From IMG/VR virus record IMGVR_UViG_3300044858_005801, positions 1 through 31,030 of that record: a stretch of DNA of 31,030 bases. One strand, written 5' to 3'. Below are positions 1-5,245 of the stretch, piece after piece (the first letter of the stretch is position 1; each line of letters opens with the position of its first letter). The notes below the pieces were generated by a model. That model did no database searches. It was not told the DNA's origin and saw nothing but the letters and a program-made list of their open reading frames with translations. Source of the stretch: a virus. The position numbers and the translations under genes were made by a program.

Positions 1-112
1 TGCAATCCATTACCAGACCGCTCCGGGATGCAAGGCAATGTCGCACCGCTGCAACCACCATTGTCTCTTCCCAACCCCATGCCTGCTCTCTGGTCAATGT
101 GGGCTCGCTCAT
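1..112 (-). CDS. Partial hypothetical phage protein, N-terminal 37 residues only
   Basis: The reading frame starts at ATG 112 and stays open to the left edge, so only the N-terminus is present. It begins MSEPTLTREQAWGWEE, followed by a hydrophobic helix-like stretch with AAVRHCL. An in-frame GTG lies directly upstream at 115, and a GGTGAG stretch sits just before it as a possible ribosome binding site. It lies 30 bases after the stop of the GNAT-like gene on the same strand, so it probably continues the late operon. I vaguely associate the W-x-x-E...VVAAVRYC pattern with small phage hypotheticals, but no function can be given. Confidence 0.5.
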   Translation of the reverse strand, partial: MSEPTLTREQAWGWEETMVVAAVRHCLASRSGLVMDC

Positions 113-142
113 CACTCACCGCCTTTCTGCTGTCGTGAATGG

Positions 143-718
143 TCATGGCGTGTTTTCTGAAAAGTCGGGCTGATGATCGACGACTTCCGGCGGCAGCCAG
201 AGCATGGACCAGCCGTCGGCGACGCGGGGGGGACAGGTTGTGTTGATCTCGCTGTGGTTGCTCGGCTGGGCCGGCTGCTCGGGTGGCGGACCGAATTGTG
301 GCACCGACAGACCGCGGTAAAATCGCCAGGCAATGAAGCCCATCGTCCGCAGAAAATCGGTCCGCTCTGGGGGGACCAGCGTCAACAGCGGGATCTGGTA
401 GGCTTTGGCCAGGTGCTGCAGCTTGTCGACCAGAACGCGCTCAATCTCGTTGACGTCAACCACCCAGTCGCACCGCACCTGCATCCGGTGGATCCACAGA
501 CGGGTATCGCCGGGCTTGTAGTGGAATTGGACCACCACCACCGCTACCACGTTGTTGGCGTCGTAATGGTGCACCAGATACCCGCGACGGCTTTGGCGGT
601 GCTGTTCGTCGGTTAGCGCGTTCCAGCACTCGGGGAACAGCCGCCGGACCTCGGTGGTTTGCGGACCGCCAAACAGTCGGATCCGGACTGCGGAAAATCG
701 GGGGCGGGGAACGCTCAT
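143..718 (-). CDS. GNAT-like acetyltransferase-fold protein (191 aa)
   Basis: I chose ATG 718 because it overlaps the stop of the preceding gene in the ATGA pattern seen throughout this operon. The protein has the strand-helix order of a GNAT fold: a beta strand around AVVVVQFHY, then WIHRMQV, a helix (VLVDKLQHLAKAYQ), a strand (PLLTLVP) and the typical ending FLRTMGFIAWRFYRG, where GNAT proteins usually carry G-F. The classic pyrophosphate-binding R/Q-x-x-G-x-G/A loop is not clear, so catalytic activity is doubtful. The last 40 residues are proline-rich and appended. It sits at the distal end of the late operon, downstream of the tail genes and the glycosyltransferase. The fold call is from pattern only; substrate unknown. 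Confidence 0.5.
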   Translation of the reverse strand: MSVPRPRFSAVRIRLFGGPQTTEVRRLFPECWNALTDEQHRQSRRGYLVHHYDANNVVAVVVVQFHYKPGDTRLWIHRMQVRCDWVVDVNEIERVLVDKLQHLAKAYQIPLLTLVPPERTDFLRTMGFIAWRFYRGLSVPQFGPPPEQPAQPSNHSEINTTCPPRVADGWSMLWLPPEVVDHQPDFSENTP

Positions 719-1494
719 GCCTGCACCCTGCGGACCGACAGCACCCACACCCAAGGGTTGCGGATCCAATGCGATTCCTCGGAGATTGTCGAGCGATCCC
801 ACGCGTTGGCAAACGACTGCCGCGACCGGGTGATGTCGCTTGGTTTGGGCAGCTTGATGCGTTCGTCCAGCCACCCTTCGTTCCGCAGTTGCAGCGCGAA
901 CATCGGTTCAAGCTTGGCAATCCACAGCTCGACGATCTGATACACCAGCCGACAACCGCCGGGAGGAGTCTGCTGCAGTTTCCAGACGACCCCGCGGTCG
1001 TGCAAATCACGCCGCTGCGTGGTGCTCAGATTGTCGGCCCGGTAGATCACCGACCCAGTTTCAGCGTCGTGCGCCCAGGCCTCGGTGACATGCAGCCGAC
1101 CCCCCGGCACGCCCCACGGACAATAGGTTTGCAAAATCTCGTGGCTTACCTGGTAGCGGTTGCGGTCGGTTGACGATCCGCGGGTGAAGCTCCACCGGTC
1201 GCGATCGTCGTCGACCGGCTGCAGGTCGGCGATTTCACCGATCTCGGCCAGCAATTTCAGCGGCCGGCGGATCTCGTGTTTCGCGTTGCGCAGTCCGGCC
1301 TGGATCTCGACGTCGTGCAGACGGATCGCCAGATTGCCGGGATTGCGCTGGAGAGCAGAAATCATGCGTGTCCCCTGTTCTGCCGTCGCACTCCCCAGCC
1401 GCCGCGGACGGGTGGTGCCAGGATGCCGGCATTCTTTTTTGCGTTTGATCGGTCGCGACAATGAACTGCGGAGCGGGGCGTGGTCCTCACTCAT
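715..1494 (-). CDS. Hypothetical protein (259 aa)
   Basis: I do not recognise this protein. It is hydrophilic, without signal peptide or membrane segment. A charged, basic N-terminus (PIKRKK near residues 15-20) precedes a better-behaved region from about residue 44. That region contains LKLLAEIGEIADLQP, and later VYQIVELWIAKLEPMFALQLRN and a Trp-rich C-terminus. The start at 1494 overlaps the upstream membrane-protein gene by 8 bases, which suggests coupling. An internal ATG at 1365 has a stronger ribosome binding site (AGGGGA, six bases upstream) and could be the real start, leaving 216 residues. It overlaps the next gene by ATGA. Function unknown; the late position suggests a virion or lysis-stage role. 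Confidence 0.55.
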   Translation of the reverse strand: MSEDHAPLRSSLSRPIKRKKECRHPGTTRPRRLGSATAEQGTRMISALQRNPGNLAIRLHDVEIQAGLRNAKHEIRRPLKLLAEIGEIADLQPVDDDRDRWSFTRGSSTDRNRYQVSHEILQTYCPWGVPGGRLHVTEAWAHDAETGSVIYRADNLSTTQRRDLHDRGVVWKLQQTPPGGCRLVYQIVELWIAKLEPMFALQLRNEGWLDERIKLPKPSDITRSRQSFANAWDRSTISEESHWIRNPWVWVLSVRRVQA

Positions 1495-1696
1495 CGGTGG
1501 TGCCTCGTGTCTGGTGCCAGTGGTCGCCCGGCAGGTATTGCCCGTGCCGGGGGTCGTAGTGCCAGGCTCCGGGCGAATCGTCGGCAGGGGTGGAGTGATG
1601 GTGTCGCACCATCCACGCGTACCAGGCCACACAGCCCGCGACCTGCAGCAAAATCACCAAAGCCAGCAACAGTCCGACAGTTTGCTCTGCAGTCAC
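1487..1696 (-). CDS. Small single-span membrane protein (69 aa), possible lysis protein
   Basis: The GTG start at 1696 is chosen because GGAG lies eight bases upstream. The product starts MTAEQTVGLLLALVILLQVA, with one transmembrane helix over about residues 6-27. A His/Pro-rich soluble tail follows (RHHHS, then WHYDPRHGQYLPGDHWH). The gene overlaps the stop of another tiny membrane protein upstream, so the two are made as a pair. Such pairs of small membrane proteins after the tail genes often are holins, antiholins or spanin parts, but no endolysin is in this window to confirm that. The His-rich tail could bind metal. The membrane call is seen in the sequence; the lysis role is inference. 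Confidence 0.6.
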   Translation of the reverse strand: MTAEQTVGLLLALVILLQVAGCVAWYAWMVRHHHSTPADDSPGAWHYDPRHGQYLPGDHWHQTRGTTDE

Positions 1697-1893
1697 TTGA
1701 CCGTCTCCGTACGCGAGGACAACGAGGGGAACCACGCGGGATACTGGGTTTCGCCGTCAATCACAGGGAACGGCGTCGCGCCCAATTCGACCCGGCGGGC
1801 GACTTCACTGCCGTGTTCCAGCACCACCGCAAGAGCAAGTGCCAGTCCGACAATTGCGGCCAGCACGGCCAACGGTTGCAACAGATTCCACAC
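1693..1893 (-). CDS. Small single-span membrane protein (66 aa), possible holin-like partner
   Basis: The GTG start at 1893 has CAGGAG six bases upstream, which is better support than any start further up. The product begins MWNLLQPLAVLAAIVGLALA and has one transmembrane helix over about residues 5-25. A soluble tail of about 40 residues contains ATPFPVIDGETQYPAWFPSL. Its stop overlaps the start of the next membrane protein. It is the first gene after a 270-base non-coding stretch rich in RNA hairpins, one of which ends about nine bases before the ribosome binding site, so its translation may be structurally controlled. Role unknown; membrane insertion and operon position are compatible with phage lysis, but this is not shown. 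Confidence 0.6.
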   Translation of the reverse strand: MWNLLQPLAVLAAIVGLALALAVVLEHGSEVARRVELGATPFPVIDGETQYPAWFPSLSSRTETVK

Positions 1894-1914
1894 GGAAGAC
1901 TCCTGACAGGAACA

Positions 1915-1944
1915 CGGCGGGAGGAAGTTGCCTTCCTCCCGCCG
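1915..1944 (-). promoter_or_regulatory. Strong GC-rich hairpin just upstream of the small membrane-protein gene
   Basis: A perfect 13-bp stem closes a four-base loop that reads GCAA (GNRA-type) on the minus strand. It ends about nine bases before the CAGGAG ribosome binding site of the gene starting at 1893. No U-tract follows on the minus strand, so it is not a classical terminator. It could be an mRNA stability or translation-control element. Terminator-like pausing for the upstream glycosyltransferase transcript remains possible. Confidence 0.6.
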
Positions 1945-1979
1945 GTCTACAAAATCCCCGACCACACGCGGGCCGGGAG

Positions 1980-2005
1980 TCGCGACAGTTTCCACGCTGT
2001 CGCGA
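1980..2005 (-). promoter_or_regulatory. Second hairpin in the 1894-2163 non-coding stretch
   Basis: A perfect 9-bp inverted repeat (CGCGACAG arms plus a closing T-A pair) surrounds an 8-base loop. It lies directly after the 3' side of the tRNA-like element on the minus strand and about 35 bases before the 1915-1944 hairpin. There is no T-run. The three structures together occupy most of the gap between the glycosyltransferase stop and the next gene. Confidence 0.5.
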
Positions 2006-2006
2006 G

Positions 2007-2119
2007 TGGATCGGGCAGGAGTTGCACCTGCTGTGTCTATCTAGAATTCCAAGGGCCGCATCGATCGAACCTCTTTGGCTCAAACAAACCCTGTGTGTCG
2101 CTGTCCACACCGCCGATCC
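2007..2119 (-). ncRNA. tRNA-like structured element, non-canonical
   Basis: On the minus strand, GGATCGG (2113-2119) pairs perfectly with CCGATCC (2008-2014), followed by A, as in a 7-bp acceptor stem with discriminator base. Two bases after the 5' strand comes a 5-bp arm (GTGTG/CACAC, 2093-2110) in the D-arm position. Directly abutting the 3' strand is a 5-bp arm with a 7-base loop, TGCAACT (2015-2031), in the T-arm position. The loop keeps the C56 and A58 equivalents. The middle is 61 bases, too long for a normal tRNA. It offers only an imperfect anticodon arm (GTTTG/CAAAG, loop TTTGAGC, would read UGA). T8 and A14 equivalents are missing. This may be a degenerate tRNA, a tRNA-like RNA or coincidence. 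Confidence 0.3.
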
Positions 2120-2163
2120 AAAAACACTGTGCAGAGCTTTGCACGGCCGAAACCGTCCGATTG

Positions 2164-3558
2164 TCACCGCTGCACGCGGGGCCGCGGGCGCTTGGCCTGC
2201 GGCAAATTCTCCGCCACGTTGTCATCAGACCGGTCGGAAGCCTGCCGATCTGCCGTGGGGTGGGACAAACTGCCAACAGCAATTCCCACCAATGCGCCAG
2301 CAGGCGTTCGGTCCTGCTGGCTCGCGTCGCTCGCTGCGTTGATTTCGTTCACCCAATGACTGACCGCCCGCTGGGCGGCACACTTTTGGAGGAGCTGCAC
2401 CCACTCGGCCGGATCACGTCCCAACCCATGCGGGGCAATCCCGTAAAAATGGGTGTGGATGTCGTCGAGGTCCTGATCCAGTTCAGCCCGGGCGTGCAGA
2501 TAGTTCAGGATCCTCTGCGCCATCGAGCTGGGATAATTCGCGTGCTGGCCCGTCGCCGCAAACCGGTGCGCCCACCGCAACCACGGGAGACAGACCACCG
2601 GCCGACCATCGGCCCGGTATTTGTCGTGCAGGTAGCCCTCTTCGCCGCCGAATTCGCGGAACCACGGGCTGAAGCCGAGCCAGTCCCGCCGCCGGCAGCC
2701 AAACAGGCCGAGCCCTTGCAGCGGAATGTCAAACGGCGGGGTGTCATCGCCGCGGTACCGCGGGTCTAGGGCCCACTGCCCCAGCATGCCCGCCCCCCAC
2801 GTCCGCGTCTGGTGCGTGCTGACCGATCCGTTGTCGTATTCGAGCGGCCCCTGAAACAGGCCGCAGAAATCGGGATTGGCGTCGAGCCAGCCGAGCGTCC
2901 GCGAGAGGGCACCCGAAGCGACCAGCACGTGCGAATCGACGCAGATCACCACCTCGCCGCGAGCCCGCCGAAACACCTGATCCCGGGGGGCGGCCGTCCC
3001 CTGCTGTTCGCTCCAGGGAATGTACCGCCCGCCCGGAACCATCCGCATCAAATTCTGCACCCGCTGGCTCGCCGTCTCGCCCGGAGCGCTCAGTTCAGGA
3101 GCGGGCCCCTGATCGCCCAGCCGCGGGCGGTTGTCGATCACCAGAATTTCGAGCTGTCCCGCCAGTTCGGGGTGGTGCAGCATCAGCGACCGGACGGTGA
3201 AATACACCCCGTCGAAATCGTCGACCATGGCCATGCCCACCGTGAGCCGCGGGCGGACCTCGCCCCCCGCGGCCAGCGCCGGCCAGTGTCCGTCGGGGCA
3301 ACTCTCCGAAGCCATCGCCAATTTGTTCCGCAGGCTGTTTTCGCTGCTGCTGACCGGACAGCCGCAGCGGCGGCAGCCGGCACCGTCAAACTGCTGCGTG
3401 GGACACGCTTCGCAGATCTGCAGCCGCCGGGCGATCTCTGCGGCAGGGGTCACCCGCAACCCGTCGGCCGCGTGCTTCCACAGGGCCGCCGCGTACTGCT
3501 GCACGCGTCCCAACAGCGAGCGTCCGGGGGTTGGCGAATGGTCAAATGACTGGCTCAT
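2164..3558 (-). CDS. Family 2/27-like glycosyltransferase with N-terminal Cys cluster (464 aa)
   Basis: Probable GT-A fold glycosyltransferase that moves a sugar from a nucleotide-sugar to an acceptor. Residues 49-87 hold a cysteine cluster (C49-x2-C52, C62-x2-C65-x-C67, C87-P) resembling a small zinc-binding module common in phages. The transferase domain starts near residue 104 (LTVGMAMVDD). It carries a DSH metal-binding motif at 208-210, GGEE at 304-307 and a W-x-H at about 329-331, a set seen in polypeptide GalNAc-transferases and relatives. The C-terminal 60 residues are polar and unstructured. ATG 3558 is used; a GTG lies at 3567, and neither has a clear ribosome binding site. It directly follows two poly-Thr tail proteins, its likely substrates. 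Enzyme class is fairly sure, acceptor is inferred. Confidence 0.8.
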   Translation of the reverse strand: MSQSFDHSPTPGRSLLGRVQQYAAALWKHAADGLRVTPAAEIARRLQICEACPTQQFDGAGCRRCGCPVSSSENSLRNKLAMASESCPDGHWPALAAGGEVRPRLTVGMAMVDDFDGVYFTVRSLMLHHPELAGQLEILVIDNRPRLGDQGPAPELSAPGETASQRVQNLMRMVPGGRYIPWSEQQGTAAPRDQVFRRARGEVVICVDSHVLVASGALSRTLGWLDANPDFCGLFQGPLEYDNGSVSTHQTRTWGAGMLGQWALDPRYRGDDTPPFDIPLQGLGLFGCRRRDWLGFSPWFREFGGEEGYLHDKYRADGRPVVCLPWLRWAHRFAATGQHANYPSSMAQRILNYLHARAELDQDLDDIHTHFYGIAPHGLGRDPAEWVQLLQKCAAQRAVSHWVNEINAASDASQQDRTPAGALVGIAVGSLSHPTADRQASDRSDDNVAENLPQAKRPRPRVQR

Positions 3559-3614
3559 GCGAAACACTGTAATAGGGCGTTTAGTAATTGCAAGTCATTT
3601 CGGACATATTTTTG

Positions 3615-3634
3615 GAGCGTTTTTCAAAACGCTC
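3615..3634. repeat. AT-rich perfect inverted repeat between tail gene and glycosyltransferase
   Basis: GAGCGTTTT and AAAACGCTC form a 9-bp stem around a two-base loop. T5 and A5 flanks could extend it past one bulge. The whole 3559-3683 gap is unusually AT-rich for this genome. No U-tract follows the stem in the proper place on either strand, so it is not a standard terminator. It could be an operator or a processing site before the glycosyltransferase gene. No convincing promoter was found here. Confidence 0.5.
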
Positions 3635-3683
3635 AAAAACTGCGGGAAAAGTCCGGGATCTACAACACGGCGGGCGGCGTGGA

Positions 3684-4694
3684 CTACGGACCGGGGGGAC
3701 CGGTGGTGGTGGTGGTGGTCGTCGTCGTCGTGGTGGTCGGCGGATCGACGTCACAATTCGCGTTGGCGGTGACGGTCAGCGAGGCAGGCCAGCCGATACA
3801 GGTCGGATTCCAAGGGCTGGCGGGATTGCTGCCGGTGAAGGTGCCTCCAGTATCGGGGTCGAAATCGTACGAGAAGTATCTCTCGACGCCAAAATCCAGT
3901 TCCGCCGGACAAACGTAGCTGGAGGTCGCCGGGTCCCAGATTTTGTACAGCGGCCATCTCAGCCGGGCCTGCGTCTGCGTGCTGGGTCCGTACCACAGCG
4001 AGCCGGGGGGACAGCCGTTGTTGTAGGTGAGCGTGTATTCCCACTGGCAGGTGGCGCCGCCCCACCAGGCCCAACCTTTGCCGCGAAACGGCAGGCACCA
4101 GGTGCGGTTCATCTGGCTGCAAATCTGGTCGTTGCTGCCACACTGGCCCGCTCCCGGACGCAGGCTCACCCCGCTGACGGTGACCTGCATGCTCGGGTGA
4201 GTGCTGCAGTCGCAGGGGGGCTGCGTGGTGGTCGTGGTCGTGGTGCAGGCAGTTCCGGCGGTTGAGACACCCCACCAGTTGCCGTTTTGACGGGTGACCA
4301 GATCGAGCCGCAGCCCGGCACTGCCCGCCGCGTCTCCTACCGTGAACGGGATGGGACAGCCGACGTTGCGGAACGAAAAATCCCGGATCGCCGTCACCGG
4401 AATTTGATCGCGGTACCGCCAGTTCAAGAACTGATCAGGATTGACTTCAATTGTCTGCGACGGCTGCACGAAAACGAAACAGCCAGTGTAGGTCAAATAC
4501 GGCAACGGGACCGGATCGCCATAGGAGTACTGGGCGTTCTGCGTGTATCGCTGCGTCAGATTGAACGGGTCCCAATAGGGTGCGCGTTCGTCGGCGGCGA
4601 CCACAAACTGCAATTGTTGTTCCTGCGTGACCGGGGGCCGCAACTCGGCCCTCCCCCCCTGCTCGGCCTGCCGCAGATACTCATCCAGTTTCAT
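3684..4694 (-). CDS. Tail-tip protein with two poly-threonine tracts (336 aa)
   Basis: The start at ATG 4694 overlaps the previous stop (ATGA). The N-terminus (MKLDEYLRQAEQGG) is helical and similar in style to that of the preceding gene. The body is rich in Trp, Tyr, Cys and Gly, as in beta-rich extracellular domains. A run of seven Thr followed by Q-P-P-C-D-C sits near residues 150-156, separating two globular parts. The C-terminus ends in P-P, twelve Thr, then GPPGP. The second part contains about nine Cys, suggesting disulphides. Position after the hub and before the glycosyltransferase suggests a receptor-binding or tail-tip decoration protein. Poly-Thr linkers flanked by Pro are typical O-glycosylation targets elsewhere; modification here is inference. 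Confidence 0.75.
   Translation of the reverse strand: MKLDEYLRQAEQGGRAELRPPVTQEQQLQFVVAADERAPYWDPFNLTQRYTQNAQYSYGDPVPLPYLTYTGCFVFVQPSQTIEVNPDQFLNWRYRDQIPVTAIRDFSFRNVGCPIPFTVGDAAGSAGLRLDLVTRQNGNWWGVSTAGTACTTTTTTTQPPCDCSTHPSMQVTVSGVSLRPGAGQCGSNDQICSQMNRTWCLPFRGKGWAWWGGATCQWEYTLTYNNGCPPGSLWYGPSTQTQARLRWPLYKIWDPATSSYVCPAELDFGVERYFSYDFDPDTGGTFTGSNPASPWNPTCIGWPASLTVTANANCDVDPPTTTTTTTTTTTTGPPGP
3702..3737 (-). repeat. Twelve-codon poly-Thr tract (C-terminus of the 336-aa protein)
   Basis: Twelve consecutive Thr codons use a mix of ACC and ACG. The mixture breaks up pure trinucleotide slippage and suggests selection for threonine itself. Confidence 0.9.
4224..4244 (-). repeat. Seven-codon poly-Thr tract (interdomain, 336-aa protein)
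   Basis: Seven Thr codons alternate ACC and ACG, between a Trp/Cys-containing domain and a Q-P-P-C-D-C segment. It acts as an interdomain linker. Confidence 0.9.
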
Positions 4695-5245
4695 GGCTGG
4701 CCCCAGATGCGGGGAGCGGGCGAGGTCGTGCTTGTCGTGGTCGTCGTCGTCGTGGTGGTCGTCGTGACCTGGGCCTGCGGACAATTCGTGTACGCCTCGA
4801 GGGCCCAATAGCGGCCGTTGACGTAGGTCGCCAGCACGATGTCGTCGATCTGAAGCGTCAGGCCCACCGAAGTCAGCAGCGGATAGGTCTGCTGGTCGTC
4901 GCGCGGCAGGACCACCAGTTTCCGCCAGCCGAGCCCCCCCGCCGTTTCGTCAAACTGCACATCGACCATCACTCCGAACCACAGTCTGCCGTTGCACGGG
5001 GGGGCGGTGGTGCTGGTGGTCGTGGTGGTCGTGGTGGTCGTCGTCGTCGAGCCCGGGGCCGGGGTCGTCGTCGTCGTCGTGGTGGTCGTCGTCGTTGTGC
5101 CGCTTTCGTTGGCGACAATCCGGAAGAACACATACGGCGACCGCTGGACCACGGGGGGTCGCACCTGGGCGGCCTCGGCCTGGGCCCGGCGGCGGGCCTC
5201 TTCACTGGGGCCGCCGACTGCCTGCAGCGCGTCGCGGAACTTCAT
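4691..5245 (-). CDS. Tail-tip protein with three poly-threonine tracts (184 aa)
   Basis: ATG 5245 overlaps the stop of the hub gene (ATGA). The N-terminal 45 residues are helical and Ala/Arg-rich (MKFRDALQAVGG...), likely the docking segment. Twelve Thr, then PAPGS, then eleven Thr plus S-T-T follow at about residues 50-80. A compact domain of about 80 residues comes next (RLWFGVMVDVQFDE...DDIVLATYVNGRYWALEAY), which looks like a small beta-barrel. It ends with a third tract of eleven Thr plus S-T-T-S and a short Pro-containing tail. The next gene shares this layout, so the two are probably parallel tail-tip components on flexible Thr stalks. No known family is recognised. Confidence 0.75.
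   Translation of the reverse strand: MKFRDALQAVGGPSEEARRRAQAEAAQVRPPVVQRSPYVFFRIVANESGTTTTTTTTTTTTPAPGSTTTTTTTTTTTSTTAPPCNGRLWFGVMVDVQFDETAGGLGWRKLVVLPRDDQQTYPLLTSVGLTLQIDDIVLATYVNGRYWALEAYTNCPQAQVTTTTTTTTTTTSTTSPAPRIWGQP
4724..4765 (-). repeat. Poly-Thr tract (C-terminus of the 184-aa protein)
   Basis: Eleven Thr codons (ACG, ACC, one ACA) are followed by Ser-Thr-Thr. Codons are mixed, as in the other tracts. Confidence 0.9.
5006..5047 (-). repeat. Second poly-Thr tract (184-aa protein)
   Basis: Eleven Thr codons then Ser-Thr-Thr, leading into A-P-P-C and the globular domain. It is separated from the first tract by a PAPGS spacer. Confidence 0.9.
5063..5098 (-). repeat. First poly-Thr tract (184-aa protein)
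   Basis: Twelve Thr codons with mixed third bases (one ACA, the rest ACG or ACC), just after the helical N-terminal docking region. Confidence 0.9.

Noticed and set aside
2093-2110. tRNA on the plus strand using the same acceptor stem
   Set aside because: In that orientation the arm at the T position has an 8-base loop without T-loop bases, and the D position has no GG.
2007-2119. Canonical tRNA gene call
   Set aside because: Core too long, anticodon arm imperfect, T8 and A14 missing. It is kept only as a low-confidence tRNA-like element.
1480-2769. 429-codon plus-strand frame across small membrane genes and the glycosyltransferase
   Set aside because: It is low-complexity Arg/Pro-rich, crosses the structured gap and opposes clear genes with ribosome binding sites.
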